DNA from: Varroa destructor | Lineage: Eukaryota > Arthropoda > Arachnida > Mesostigmata > Varroidae | Reading direction: 5' to 3' | DNA: 64,000 bases | Assembly: GCF_002443255.2 (NCBI RefSeq) | Contig: NW_019211454.1 | Coordinates: forward strand, 66,022,179-66,086,178 | Shown here: positions 48,060-59,297 of the stretch, piece after piece | Layout of the letters: every line of letters begins with the position of its first letter | How positions within the stretch are numbered: position 1 is the first letter of the stretch | Notes under the pieces: generated by a model | Told to the model about the DNA's origin: nothing | Databases searched by the model: none | The model's input: only the letters and a program-made list of their open reading frames with translations | Position numbers and translations under genes: made by a program

Positions 48060-48690
48060 GTTAAACCTGAACGTCTGTTCAACGTTTTTGTCTCTCGGTT
48101 CTCTTAGGAATAAAGCGGCGGTAGCCTTCTATTTTCTCTAAATAAAAATGATATCATCGGTGAGAAAGAGCAATTGAAAAGGCGATCGCGGATATTTCGA
48201 AACGTAAAAATGCATCTACTGTAAGTAAAAACTAGTTTCCGCTTAATAATCATGCTTCTAGTGTGGCACAAGAAAAAGGCAAGCACATTGTAAATAGAAG
48301 CGTCAATAGAGAAGCTTTGCGTATTTTTATAGATTCGTTATGCGACCATGGGTAGATAAAGTACCTGAAGAAGAGCTACTTGTCTTTCAAGAAGACACTG
48401 CGCCGGCTGCAGACCTATGTGACTAAAATTCTAGAGACGAATTGAGATGAGCACATACGGTAGTCGGATCGACCAGATTTTAACCCTGAATTATGCATGA
48501 TTCGATGTAGTGTGCAACACGACCGAAAAACAATGCAGCCCGTCTTGCCATGACAACGTCAACAATATTGTTAACGTTTGAAATAATAAACCCATGGGCG
48601 ACTTCGGCTTGATCGAGCTGAAGGAACGTTACATCGAATGAAAGTCATTGCGAAGAATTTTACCTTTAATAAATGTAAATAACTTGGTTG
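48060..48690 (+). mobile_element. decayed Tc1/mariner-type transposon
   Basis: Frame-broken + strand traces of a DDE transposase appear in the expected order. LLVFQEDTAPAAD (about 48375-48413) matches the family box with F-Q-x-D-N-A-P-x-H around the second catalytic Asp. SDRPDFNPE (48464-48490) matches W-P-S-x-S-P-D-L-N-P-I-E around the third acidic residue. The spacing is about 31 codons instead of the usual 34. Upstream, VNREALRIFIDSL lies where family members have a VN...Y...L segment, after a VWxx trace at 48260. At least one frameshift and several stops show it is inactive. Terminal inverted repeats were not found, so the ends are approximate. Confidence 0.62.
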
Positions 48691-50426
48691 GTTGAAATGT
48701 TTATATACAGTTTAAAAAACAAGAAAAATGAAGAAAAACCCAGTTTAAATCGGTCACCTCGTAATGTATATTGTTACGTTGTCAGTTATGGTGCATAGTA
48801 CTATCCTTTCAGCTAATTTACGAATTGTTCCACTGCTAATTTAGGTTGTAAATAATAAAATATCTATATAGAGTCGAAAGTACCTAACTGCAATTAACAA
48901 ATAACCAAGGATTTTTTTACTTAACGAATTTTAGTATGAAGCAGGTCAGGCATCTATATCTGCATCATAATTAGCCAGAAAAGAGCTCTCGCAGTTGTCT
49001 TTTTTTACAAGCAGCTATGAAGCTGAATAGGAAAAATAGGCCTAGGAGTAAACGAAGAGTGTTTACTATTTGATTATCATATAACAAACCGTTTGCTAAT
49101 TCCTGCTCTAAAAATAGTCCTATTCTAAGCCTCAACTACTATGCATTCATTTATGGTAGATTAGCCTGTAGCGCTACGACTAATTCGGAACCGGCTGTCT
49201 CTAGCAGGACGGAATCAGCTTCATGTATAGCCCATCCGAGTCAGTCGATAGACAATATCCTTTAGTCTTCTTACTTTTACCGTGCGAAAAACGGCTTTAT
49301 AAATTTTTAGGTTAGCGTCTTTCAGAAATTCGCCAGTTTTTCTCGAAGCGCATTAGGGAAATAGATAGCTGTCACGACTGCAAGTGACCTCTACATTTTT
49401 TGACCACGAAAGGCAAGAGACGCATCCACCCGTGGTACAAGTTTTCATAAAAGGTTCTTTTTAAATAAAATTAAAGTTTACCCAGAAATAAAGGTAGTTG
49501 TATCTCGATGTAACACTCATTTGCTCGATGAATCCTTTATAGTAAACATTTTTGAGCTGTTAACCACTTCTATGTATTGCAACATATACTACGTAATACA
49601 ACTCGGCAAAGGTTGTTCTTCACGGGATTCGAAGCACCGACTTCTTGCCTGGTAAAACAAAAGTTTCGCATGCAAACGATTGTATCCGCGAATTTATATG
49701 CTAATAAGAAAAATATGCGCAAGGTAATATTATTGCATATATATATATAGAGTCACTCTAATTCAGAACTCCCGTAACGGCGACCAAAGCCGCTTCCCCT
49801 TATCTTTCAAGCTTGTCTCTTTCTTTTTAATATGCGCCAATGCAAAATAACGAATGATTGAGTATATTCTGAAGGCTATCATCTCATCTATCGTAGAGTG
49901 AAATTGCAAGTACCAACGTCAAACACTATTGAATCCCTGTTTTCCCGAGGAGACCGAAACAATAAGTAGTCACGTGTATGTGCGAGTGTACTCGCTAGTA
50001 ATTAATTGTCCTTTGGTTTCTAAGTACGACCTATCACTTAATTAAAAGGGAAAGGCTGCGGGCAGTGGCCCTGCTCGAGAAGACGTAGCGAAGTTGGCTA
50101 CGGGCCTCTTCTTCTTATTTAAATGCTTTCCCTAAATTTTAAATGAGAAACAAACATAAAGCTGGTTCATAATTGAAGTACTAAGCTTCAAATATTATGA
50201 CGCTGTAATTTCCTGTGCCGCATAACCCAGTTACAATAATGGGTTCCAGTAGTGTGTAGTAGTGTGTAAAGGTCCCAACCTTTTTCCTTTAACACTAAAA
50301 AAGTTATAATAGGCGCAGATTAGAGAAAAAAATACATCGATAACAAAGATTCATTAAAATGTTGCCAACTAATTTAGATATCAGATTAAAGCTGTTGCTA
50401 GCTATCGGTTCCTATTTCGGTGGATA

Positions 50427-50429
<3 letters not shown>

Positions 50430-50461
<32 letters not shown>
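50430..50461. repeat. (TA)16 microsatellite
   Basis: Uninterrupted TA repeat. Confidence 0.95.
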
Positions 50462-50462
<1 letters not shown>

Positions 50463-50547
50463 GGCATAGAACTGTAAAGAACTGTTAAGTGAGCTAATAT
50501 TTCGCTATAGGATCCAAATTTGTTGTTAGCACAATTTATTTATTTAG

Positions 50548-50577
50548 CTCCAATTATAATGAGATTTATAATTGGAG
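50548..50577. repeat. 11-bp inverted repeat, 8-nt loop
   Basis: Arms ctccaattata (50548-50558) and tataattggag (50567-50577) are exact reverse complements. This could be a small foldback or chance. Confidence 0.7.
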
Positions 50578-50640
50578 TTTATATGTACTACTGCCACTTC
50601 TGCTGTCGCAAATATAAAACTATTAAAAGAGACTGGAGCT

Positions 50641-51560
50641 CAAAGGAGGGAAGCAGCCGAGCAGGTAGCTGCGCGGTGTCACGCATGAGACCGGTGTCTC
50701 ACGTGTTTTATCACGAGCCATAATAGAGTTTGGTATGAAATTTAAAAGAACAATATCCCTATACGAAATAGAAGACAAGACAAGCAAACGAATAAGGAAG
50801 GAGGAAAAGCTAAAAAAATAGCTTCAAATTCCTCGGTTCCTGGCGACTGGCCAGCCGGTTCTTCGCTGCCCGAAAGTCGGTTGCCGGCGGCTCTCCCTGA
50901 AGACGACGGTCGACAAGACACTCGTGTTGGATCGACCACGACCAAAGTTTACCTTGGCGACAGCCGTGACGAGGAGCTTTCGAACTCGATTACGCCTTAC
51001 CAATTCCTAACAGCCCCTTTTCTCGAGCTCAGCACCGCCAAAGGCTCTACCGTCAGTAGTGCCATCAATGTAGGTATTACGACAGCGTCCTCTGAGTGCC
51101 GTGCTTCGCACACAGGAGTCTGTTTTTGAGAGGGATTAGGATTAAGAGAGAGTGGAAGAGGAAAGAACGGCAGCGGCACGAGAAGAAAAAACAAAGCCCC
51201 CGAAGGTCCCACCCATTCCCGGTTTAACCAGAGCATATACAGGTCGTTCAGTGTGCCCTTACCCATCGACAGAAGTGGAGAACTCGAGGGAAGCGAAGGG
51301 GAAGAAACAAAGCTGGAGATTGCTGCTGGACGACATGAAACTAAGCACAAAGAGTTCGAGGCAAGAAAGTAGCAGCTAAAACAATGCTGCAGCACTCCTA
51401 GCAAAGTGGGACAAAGAGGGAACTTCTTATTTACGACGGTGTCTGCGAGAAGGAACTGAGCCAAATTACAACTCCTCGAGCGCCAAGCAGAACGGAACGT
51501 CGAGTCGAAGAGCTTTGCAAAACGCCAACGGCCAAACTACGAGGCTTATGGGGCTAGCCG
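50641..51560. other. GC-rich, purine-rich ORF-dense island
   Basis: On the + strand a frame is open from 50746 to TGA at 51129 (128 codons). It is first Lys/Glu-rich (RRQDKQTNKEGGKAKK), then Ser/Asp-rich with GC-rich third positions (EDDGRQDTRVGSTTTKVYLG). Another + frame (51152-51379) reads PPKVPPIPGLTRAYTGR. On the minus strand a 155-codon ORF (50997-51464) and a 67-codon ORF (50742-50945) overlap, and a long pyrimidine tract ends in an acceptor-like tatag (AG at 50760-50759). Coding strand and frame are unresolved. Disordered-protein exon or regulatory island are both possible. Confidence 0.35.
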
Positions 51561-52476
51561 TTGTAACAGACCAGAGGGCGACCGTTATTTGCAATAAGCG
51601 TCTGACCTAAGTACGGATCGATAGTACACCAGACATAGCTCAGTTTGTTGCGCTCGGCGATAGATACCTAATGTGTACACTGCGTTTCACATATTAGCAT
51701 TAAGTATCTAACCATCTCAGAAAACCCATTGAGCAGAATCAACCAGCGCATGTAGTGCCGTGTCATGGTCAATGGATGAAACAATCACGGTATGGTCAAC
51801 TGCTAGAAATGGTAGTACTTTCCGTACGTGTTTATTAAATACATATATCTGTTTGGCATAGGACAAGGCTTGACTCGATCCACGAGCATTACTGTGATAT
51901 TGGTCCGACCGATTAGGATTTTAAGACGAGTGTTGATGATACGTGAACTGAACCCGAGGGGTAGGACCAATATATTCTAACCCATATTCACACAGCATAT
52001 GCGAAATTGGAAATCCATTGACAACGTTCTTAAATACGCATATATTTATGGGAAATACATTTGATACATTTTTATAACGCATTCGCTCTTTAAATACATT
52101 CCGGCTACAGTTTATGAGCTCATAATCACAGATGCTATTATCATCATGATTCAACCTGATTGTAGTACGTTACGCAATACGATCTTTGAAACGGCTAGAT
52201 CAGTAGAGTGTTAGGAGGTGAGTCAGCTAGTTTACCATGTACGTGCGCAATAGGCTTTAATAGAGCCGTCTATCCAACGATGATATAAATACGTATAATT
52301 ATGCAATACGATACGTTAACAATGGTAATTCTGCCCATTTTCTCCTAATTTCTACCGAGATCCAGAGAGAACATCAATTGCTTTGACTTGGTCATATGCT
52401 GTAATTTGGGGTGGAATGATGACTGGAGTAGGACCATCACTGGCGTAATTCCTATCAAAAACGTGTCCCGCAGTTG

Positions 52477-52499
52477 CCAATACACCAGCGGTGTATTGG
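52477..52499. repeat. 10-bp perfect hairpin, 3-nt loop
   Basis: Arms ccaatacacc (52477-52486) and ggtgtattgg (52490-52499) flank agc. Stable for its size. No neighbouring gene explains it. Confidence 0.7.
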
Positions 52500-54150
52500 A
52501 TGTAAAGAGCGGATGTAAAGTTGCGCTTTTTAGTCGCGAAATAGCTGCACCGAGGCGATCCCTCAAGTTCGTTGGGACGTCCTAACTTTATCGGACAGGA
52601 AGGGAGTAAGTTGACCCAAATAGGATTTCGGAAGGCCGGGGTACAAGTGTAACATTAATGAACCTTTATGTTGTTTTAAAACCTGCTGTAGCAATTTGTC
52701 GTGTGAAAGCTTTATTTGATACGGGTTATACGACCTGGGAGTCGGCCATCAAATACGTTTTCAGTCATGTAACCGGCAATAAAATTATCAATATGACCTT
52801 TGACATTTCCCGCACGTGTAATGTTAAGGTCAGCAAATTTTGCTGCTCTATACTTCCTGTATTTTATAATTAGTGCGGCTCTTACAATAAGCCGCTTTCG
52901 ATATAATCGAAAAGTTCCCGTGGGCTAATTTTCAAATTACGAAAATATACCCGCGTTCGCATACATATAGTTATGCTAAACCGTAATAACTCTGGACATT
53001 TCACCACTATGTCTATATTTAAATATGATTTCCTTAACGATAAAACGTTTCTAGGCTAACCAAACTAGGATTCCTTCGTTTCGATATGTAATCGCCTTTA
53101 TGGCCTATACAAGCAAACGTAGAACGTGCGAACTTCTTTTCGTAGCAGTAATTAATGATAATCGCACGAAAGTATCTAAGCAAAAGCATCACATAGCCGA
53201 AACACATAGACATCAGAAAACCGGATGGGGTTGGGGCAACGGATTGGAGTGAATGTAGGCAAGTAACCGGGGGCTGGTATAAATGACATGCTGCCTGCCG
53301 GTGGCATCGATCGGGTTTGTAAAGAAGATAAATTGATGAGAAGACCCCTGACACCATCAGCATACGAGAGGAAAAAGGGCTAGAGTAGTTAGCGTCGCCG
53401 TCCCTATGCTAATGGAGATGAACTGATATAGATATTCACTAGTCCAGGCCGACGACGCGATCTATTAACCCTTTTGTTTTCCCTTCCTTTAGGCTCATTG
53501 AGACTGTACCTACGTCTGTCTGTATCACAGCTATTAGCTGTTCATTCGGCCGAACGTTAACGGAAAAGTAAACCTTCGAAAATTCAATGCATATATTTTG
53601 TTATTTTAGTCATAGGATCAGGTAGATGTATGAAGAGGTTGGCCTAAGATATTTAGCTCTAGTACGCTGCTGGCTTAAATGGAGTTCATTGTCGTATATT
53701 AGGAATATCCAATGAGGTAAGCGGTTATGTCCAAATTAGAGCGTCAACAATCACTGCGTTTGCAGCACCGCGTAACGTGAACGACAGGGCCGCAACGGCA
53801 ATACGTGCCATACATTTTCTGTGCCGCATGTATTCATGGGTCTCTAAAACTTAATTCTAGCAGAGTAAACTGTAGTAAATTACAACTTTTTTTGTTACGC
53901 TGGGCGCTGAAAAAACTTTAAAAGTTTTCTTTGTCTCGCGCTAAAAATTGCCAGCAAGCAGTATTGATGTATCCATGTTCCGTATTATATACGTGTTCCC
54001 TAAGTCGTGTTCAACTAAGAAAAATAACTACTTCGATACATAAGTCTTAAGCTACCTTTTTATCGAACAGCTAAAACAACCCTCTAAAGTATTCTCATCT
54101 TCACTGGCGTTCTAACTTACTCTGAAAATCAGCTATAGTTATTGGCATTT

Positions 54151-54169
54151 CTCTCTACTCAGTAGAGAG
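54151..54169. repeat. 8-bp perfect hairpin, 3-nt loop
   Basis: ctctctac and gtagagag flank tca. A further agagag copy follows at 54178-54183. Probably chance. Confidence 0.45.
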
Positions 54170-54997
54170 TAAACCTCAGAGAGATCAGAATAACCTTAGG
54201 CAAGTATTAAGTTGGTCGGCTTACCGGATTTCTCGATATCGTCTTTATACTTCTGGAGAACAGATACCGATGTCTATATTCCCAAATTTTGGCATCCCCA
54301 CGGCCTGCATTTGGCCGATAGGGAAGGGCGACAACCTGGCCAATATTAATGAGATCCTTATTATAAAAAGCGAAGCATTGCATGAGTATAACGTACGTGA
54401 GTGCTTCATTTAAACTTCATTTTTAATCAAACGTTTCCACGAAGACGCCTATGCCCTTATTTGTATATATATGTATATTAAAAACTTTAATCACACGGTA
54501 ATGCACTAAAATTAACCTCTCTTATTTTTCTGATGAACATAATGTATAGAGCAGCTATACACATATAGGTGCTATATATATAGAGTAGCTACCCAGTCAA
54601 CTGTAATAAATTATATGATTATTTAAGCTATTTTGAAAAAACCTCCTAATACATCGACGACATTAATGGCTGGTCACAACCGCTTCGATCGTTTGATTCG
54701 ATTCATCTGTTACATCATACAGTAGTTATTATGTCAACATAAAATTATACGTAAACGGCAACATTTTTTCTATGTGAATCATAGGAAAAGCTTTTAATTT
54801 ATTTAAATGATACACTGAAGCAAAAAGGACTTTTCACGAAGTGTAAAATTCAATTGTGTGCGAAGGTCAGATCCTATTGCTTTTGCTGAATGAAACGGAT
54901 AGGTGTCCTGCGCCAATTTGCCTCGTTGGGTGAAAAAATTACCCTTTAGACAGGTTTGTAACAAAATGCCATTGCCCTGCACTACATACGATGTCTC

Positions 54998-55042
54998 TTC
55001 TATTAGGCTTTACTTTTGGGCTTTCTATTAGGCTTTACTTTT
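54998..55042. repeat. two-copy tandem duplication, 25-nt period
   Basis: ttctattaggctttactttt occurs at 54998 and again at 55023, an exact 20-base match separated by five bases. This looks like a recent local duplication. Confidence 0.85.
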
Positions 55043-56399
55043 TTACTAGACTTACTTTTGACGTAACTGTACCACACTTTACTTTGCCATAGCTAGAGAA
55101 TAGTTCCGAAGTCAATACACCGGTGCGCTAGTTAGCTCAAGCCTATTAAGTTGCTTTTTCTCACAACTTCATTGAAGCTTGCGGACGTTATTTCTATAGG
55201 CTCCTACTGAGTAGAAATCAAATTCTTAACGCTGGTTTTATACCCTTCGGAATATCATTACAACCGCAAAAAAATTGAATATTTTTCTCTAGACAAACAT
55301 TAAAGCTATTCGTTTAAATGGCCAATGAGATAGGTTAGCAGAAGGTGCTAGAATAGTTCCCCAAACCATAGCTCTATTATGTTACAGGAAAAATCATTGG
55401 TCTCTATTAATAGAAACTGGAAAAACTATAGTTAGTTTTCCGTTTGACCACAACACAAATTCGGTTTTCATACTTAAATTTACGTAACACCATACCTATT
55501 AAGGATTACTATAGTCTTGTTTAGAAATATGACTGTCCAATCTTACAGAAGGGTGCCAAAATAACGATATCTTTACTACACGAGCTTTTCACGTTAGCGC
55601 AAAACACCAATCAATTCTACTGATCCTCAAAATGTCTATGAATATTTTGATTCTGAATAGATTTTTGGCGGGTAAGAAGCAGGCTTCACAGACATCGCTC
55701 GAGTGCTGTTTTTGAATAATGACAAAAATAAAGTGTTTAAACATGAGCACCACTGAGCATGTGTGCATGTTTTTTTTTTTTGTTTCTTGTGCTTTTCGCG
55801 TTAGAAGCTGAACGGATGATTGAAAAATTTGGATAGACAAATATTGGCTAATGTGGGGATCGAACGAACAGCACGGGAAAAAGGACGTCAGTGGAAGTAA
55901 TTACACTACTAAGTGACGAGCGCTATTCAATGAATAAGTCGTAGTTTTCGCACGTTTTAAGTCGGAAGTGCTCAGAATTCCCGATGTTCTCTTCCGCTTT
56001 CCCGTTTTCTGCTTTAGCTTTATCTGTATCATTGGCTTTTCCGATCAGGATTGAGCAGTGTTTGACGAGCGGTCGAGGCTTCTTCTATGTTACGTTTTTT
56101 GTCGCGGAAAAGCATGCTGTTAAAATTCGAAAGATGTATTTGGGATTCCTTTGTCAGGAATAGAATCGTCGCTGTTTTTATATTACTGAAAAACCTGGCT
56201 ACTTAACTAATTCTCAACTAAAGCATTTTACATGGATTCAAAGTGTTGAAATATTATGTGCAAAGGCATGTATTGCATTCGACAAAAGTAACGGGATGAG
56301 AGAGTGACAGGGAAGACAAACATATTGAATGCTTCGCAACTGAGTAACGAGCTGCTCACACTGGCCAAAAAATAGAAGCAGGCAAGCTCGAAACGGCCC

Positions 56400-56674
56400 A
56401 TGGAGATTAGATCAGTCAACCGTCTCGAGGAGTGCTTATCGCACCTTCCGACCGCCTGTGTCAGGAATCAACAAGAGCGCCAGATGGCGACAACGGTATT
56501 CACGACAACAACTTCTCCGATCAGCTACAAAAGAACTTACGCCAAGTACGAAGTTGTGCTGCCCTCATCACTAGCAAAGACAAGATCCAGCCGAATACAG
56601 ATGGTGTGTCTTAATGACGTTCGCTTCTATACGCAGATGGCAAACGGGGGCGTGAATGCGGAAAACAATCTAAG
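56400..56674 (+). CDS. candidate first coding exon of a two-exon gene, product unknown
   Basis: ATG at 56400 sits in a good context (ggcccATGg). The frame is open for 91 codons plus two bases up to a consensus donor (taag|gtatgt at 56675). The joined product with the exon at 56981 is 164 residues. The N-terminal part reads MEIRSVNRLEECLSHLPTAC, is Thr/Ser-rich in the middle (TTVFTTTTSPISYKRTY) and has no signal peptide or membrane helix. A 60-codon ORF overlaps in another frame. I recognise no family. This is the best host-gene model here because start, donor, acceptor, intron length and phase all fit, but all the evidence is ab initio. Confidence 0.45.
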
Positions 56675-56980
56675 GTATGTTTGCATACGGTGATGATACT
56701 TAACGGCAATTCTCTAGGAACGTGGTCCATACATGGCAGTACTGAAATTGCACGGGAAGGTCGCCAACGTATTTTGTCTTCATAGCAACGGTAACCTGTA
56801 CTCAGATTCTCCGCATGCACCGTATCGTGCTGAGAATGATTTTAAGTAGCAGTCGGCGTATATGTACTAGCTCAAGGCCCTTTCCCTTCCCTGCTTGTCG
56901 CATGAACGCGTAACTCGAAAAGGCTGACTAAAGGTCTTTTGTTTAAGCAGCTGGCGATAGCCGAGCTTCAATACTTACAG
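56675..56980 (+). other. putative intron of the two-exon gene (306 nt)
   Basis: GTATGT at the 5' end and cttcaatacttacag at the 3' end match metazoan splice consensus. A branch-point-like ctgac lies near 56922-56926. Removing it joins AG from exon 1 to C from exon 2 as a Ser codon and keeps the frame open. Inferred, not observed. Confidence 0.4.
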
Positions 56981-57200
56981 CCAGTCAACGTTGAACCTGG
57001 ACGTTGCACACCTCGTAAAGTTAGCGAAGTCGTGCATAGATATGGAACATCGGAAACCGTTTACCGTAAGGTTAGAACATTTACCTAAAACTGTTTACAG
57101 CATTAGAAGGCGGAAAGAGAAAAATAACTTGTGCCCTGAAACAAACGAGGCTGCTGTTCAAGTTCGCTACCTGATATCAAGCTCCAGCCGTCTATCGTGA
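56981..57200 (+). CDS. candidate terminal exon of the two-exon gene, product unknown
   Basis: This continues the frame of the 56400 exon. After the split Ser codon it encodes 72 residues to TGA, starting QSTLNLDVAHLVKLAKSCID and including KTVYSIRRRKEKNN and a Ser-rich end (YLISSSSRLS). An ATTAAA, a common polyadenylation variant, lies a few bases after the stop (near 57206). A different frame of the same DNA is also open up to 57092 and reads CTPRKVSEVVHRYGTSETVY, helix-turn-helix-like in tone. A possible donor (gtaagg at 57066) would end that alternative exon, so the frame choice rests on the upstream exon. Confidence 0.42.
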
Positions 57201-58536
57201 GCTATATTAAACTATTATAAAATGTATAATATCACGAATAACTAAATAATGGTACTTACATAAAATATCACTGCTAAATACAGATTAGAAAAATAATTCT
57301 AATATATCGATTTCAAACCGCGCACTTATTGGCAAATCCTTCGTTTTAAGCGTTCCTCTCCTGAGGTGTTCATGTAAGTGGAGCACAGAAACAAATAAAT
57401 AAAAGCCGGGTGTTTGCGTTATTATTATATTATATAATGAGTTGATCTGGCACTTGACTGAGTTGAAATTTACATTACTCCTGAAAGGCATTTCAAAACA
57501 TGATTCTCACTTAGCTTAACAGGTAAATCGCAACGTGAGTCTTTTGAACTAGTCCACAAATAACTTGACTACCTCGTAATGATCGTTGGGCCCTGAATAC
57601 ATGAACACTGCACATTAAGTGATAAATGCGAATGTCTACTACAGATTCCTAATCCAGACACATGTTGGTTTGCTGTCGTAATCTGGTCAGAGTCTGCGGA
57701 GTCGACCCCTCGTTCCTCTTTTTAAGATCTTTCAAGTGGACCCTCAAGAGACGCCTCGGATGCTTGCTCGGGTGCTGATCTGCTGACGGTCACTAGCTGC
57801 TAGTGTAACTGCCAACCAACATGAGGCATTTTCTATTTCCTCTCGTTCACTCGCTGACTTTCGTTTGCTTGCGCCACAGACAGAGGATCCGCGGACGAAT
57901 TCGCTCAGAGGACCCACAGGACCCCGATGGGCCCGACCTCATTTGCTGTGCTATTGGGCTTTTGGTCATCGGTGCTGGTGAACTCAAGACCCGGAGCACT
58001 GGGATGGCGTGCCGAGCCTAGGCTAGGCCGCGGGGCAAAGCGAAATTGAGTTTCCACTTCCAGAGGCAGCAGCAGCAGCAGCAATAGCAACACAGGCCGA
58101 ATCTAGTACAAGTTTGACTCTCGCTATAAATAGAAGAAGAGTCGTTGGAGTCGATCCCGCTCGGCGGTAGGCATCGAGACGACCGCCTGGTAGGGATCGT
58201 GGCATTATTTACTAGCTACCGGATTTCGAGTCCCTCTACGTCAACTGAGCCGAAAGAGCGCTCGAGCTTAGCAAGTAACCAATCGAAAGAGCAGGCCATA
58301 GACGGTGCTTACTGAATCTCGCGAAGAAACTATGAGAAAGGTGCTAGTTAGCCGGCCAAGCAGTATGTTGTTCTAATTGATTCTCGAATTGAAAGAGTTG
58401 TGCTACAAGCAAAAGCCAGATCAAAGGGGCTCGTAACTAGGGTTCATTCTAACGGATTAGAAAAGTAATTTTAAATTAGGTAACTAGCGTTAATAGATTT
58501 AAAAAGATTGACCACAAATAGTCTTTGTTGTTTAAG
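57201..58536. other. non-coding DNA with a GC-rich island near 57.7-58.2 kb
   Basis: Between about 57700 and 58210 composition rises. A 66-codon + ORF (57821-58021, containing RIRSEDPQDPDGPDLICCA) overlaps two minus ORFs. A (GCA)6 repeat at 58066-58083 gives a misleading poly-Leu signal-like start in the minus frame. A TATTTATA word on the minus strand near 58125 could be a TATA box but has no gene to support it. Confidence 0.4.
58066..58083. repeat. (GCA)6 trinucleotide repeat
   Basis: Six uninterrupted units. Confidence 0.9.
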
Positions 58537-58809
58537 ATGAGCTTAGACCCAAAGTTGATAAACCGTGCTATTTCTCTAGCCACGACACAGCAACCCCTGT
58601 TGATTTTGCATGTAGGAATGGCAATAGAAAATTTAACAACTCCTCTCCATTTTTTACGCCCTTTTACATACGAACATGTTAGAGAACGAGCGGGTTCTCT
58701 TAAGGGTATAGCAATGTCATTTATGACTAGTTACAAGTACCTGTTTTTAAAAGCGCCATTTGAGAGTAGAAATTTTTACATGGTCTTCGAATTTCTAAGT
58801 GCTTTTTGA
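58537..58809 (+). CDS. 90-codon ORF, product unknown
   Basis: ATG with A at -3 (ttaagATGa) opens a 90-codon frame: MSLDPKLINRAISLATTQQP, then LLILHVGMAIENLTTPLHFL and RPFTYEHVRERAGSLKG. It has mixed helix-like composition and is hydrophobic but lacks a clear membrane segment. A donor-like gtatag at 58706 would make it a 169-nt first exon, but the next candidate exon (59043) is not in matching phase. No family is recognised. Confidence 0.25.
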   Translation: MSLDPKLINRAISLATTQQPLLILHVGMAIENLTTPLHFLRPFTYEHVRERAGSLKGIAMSFMTSYKYLFLKAPFESRNFYMVFEFLSAF

Positions 58810-59042
58810 AAACTATTAGCATGATCAAGAATTCCTTAATACATTTCTAATATTGAAGAATACAACTACTTCTAGATAACAATAGATCTTGTGGGTACAT
58901 CGTTAACAGCTTAATGGTCCGTAAAAGTGAAAGAGTATGCATCGGTTAGGCCTACAAGGGTCTAGACCCTTATCAACTGCCTATGCCCATTGTATGACTC
59001 TTTGTGTTTGTCGTAAATCTTGTTGAGACCCTTTGATGTCAG

Positions 59043-59286
59043 CAGAAAGCGTCTTTCTAAACTGGCCATAACGTTGAGATCGACTGCGATAGAGAGTCAA
59101 TCAGCTCCTTTACTGGAACGTCTACCGGAAATTAAGTCGTTTTTAACGTATGCAGCGGACCGTCTAAAGACCGTGTACCGTAAGCTGCTAGGATCTAGAC
59201 AACAGCTTAAACGAACTCAGTACTCTGGGAATCAAAAGCCTTGGCCAAACACCGCAGACATTGCGAATTGGGTTGCTTCTGACTGA
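59043..59286 (+). CDS. candidate 3' terminal exon, product unknown
   Basis: Acceptor-like ccctttgatgtcag (AG at 59041-59042) precedes 81 open codons. The peptide is basic and helical in tone: RKRLSKLAITLRSTAIESQS, then LLERLPEIKSFLTYAADRLK and KPWPNTADIANWVASD. Its TGA stop lies inside a (GACT)4 repeat (59281-59297), so repeat slippage would change the C-terminus. A donor-like gtaagc at 59178 offers an alternative exon end. TVYRK recurs in one frame of the 56981 exon with similar DNA (accgtg/ttaccgtaag), probably chance. Family unknown. Confidence 0.3.
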
Positions 59287-59297
59287 CTGACTGACTG
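59281..59297. repeat. (GACT)4 microsatellite
   Basis: Four tandem GACT units overlapping the stop codon of the candidate exon. Confidence 0.9.

Larger units (their letters stand above)
48691..50640. other. AT-rich non-coding stretch
   Basis: It contains a (TA)16 tract (50430-50461), a shorter TA tract near 49738-49750, a 10-base tandem (agtagtgtgt) near 50250-50267 and an 11-bp inverted repeat (50548-50577). No gene is seen. Confidence 0.65.
51561..56399. other. AT-rich non-coding stretch
   Basis: ORFs are at most 109 codons (53034-53363, minus) with no motif. Structures seen: a 10-bp perfect hairpin at 52477-52499, an 8-bp hairpin at 54151-54169, a tandem duplication at 54998-55042, and a T12 run at 55770-55781. 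Confidence 0.65.

Noticed and set aside
10764..53455. Shared 15-mer ccaggccgacgacgc at about 10767 and 53444.
   Set aside because: A few 15-base matches are expected by chance in 64 kb.
57905..58093. Secreted peptide precursor starting with a poly-Leu signal peptide (minus strand).
   Set aside because: The Leu run is only the (GCA)6 repeat read in antisense, and the frame starts with TTG rather than ATG.
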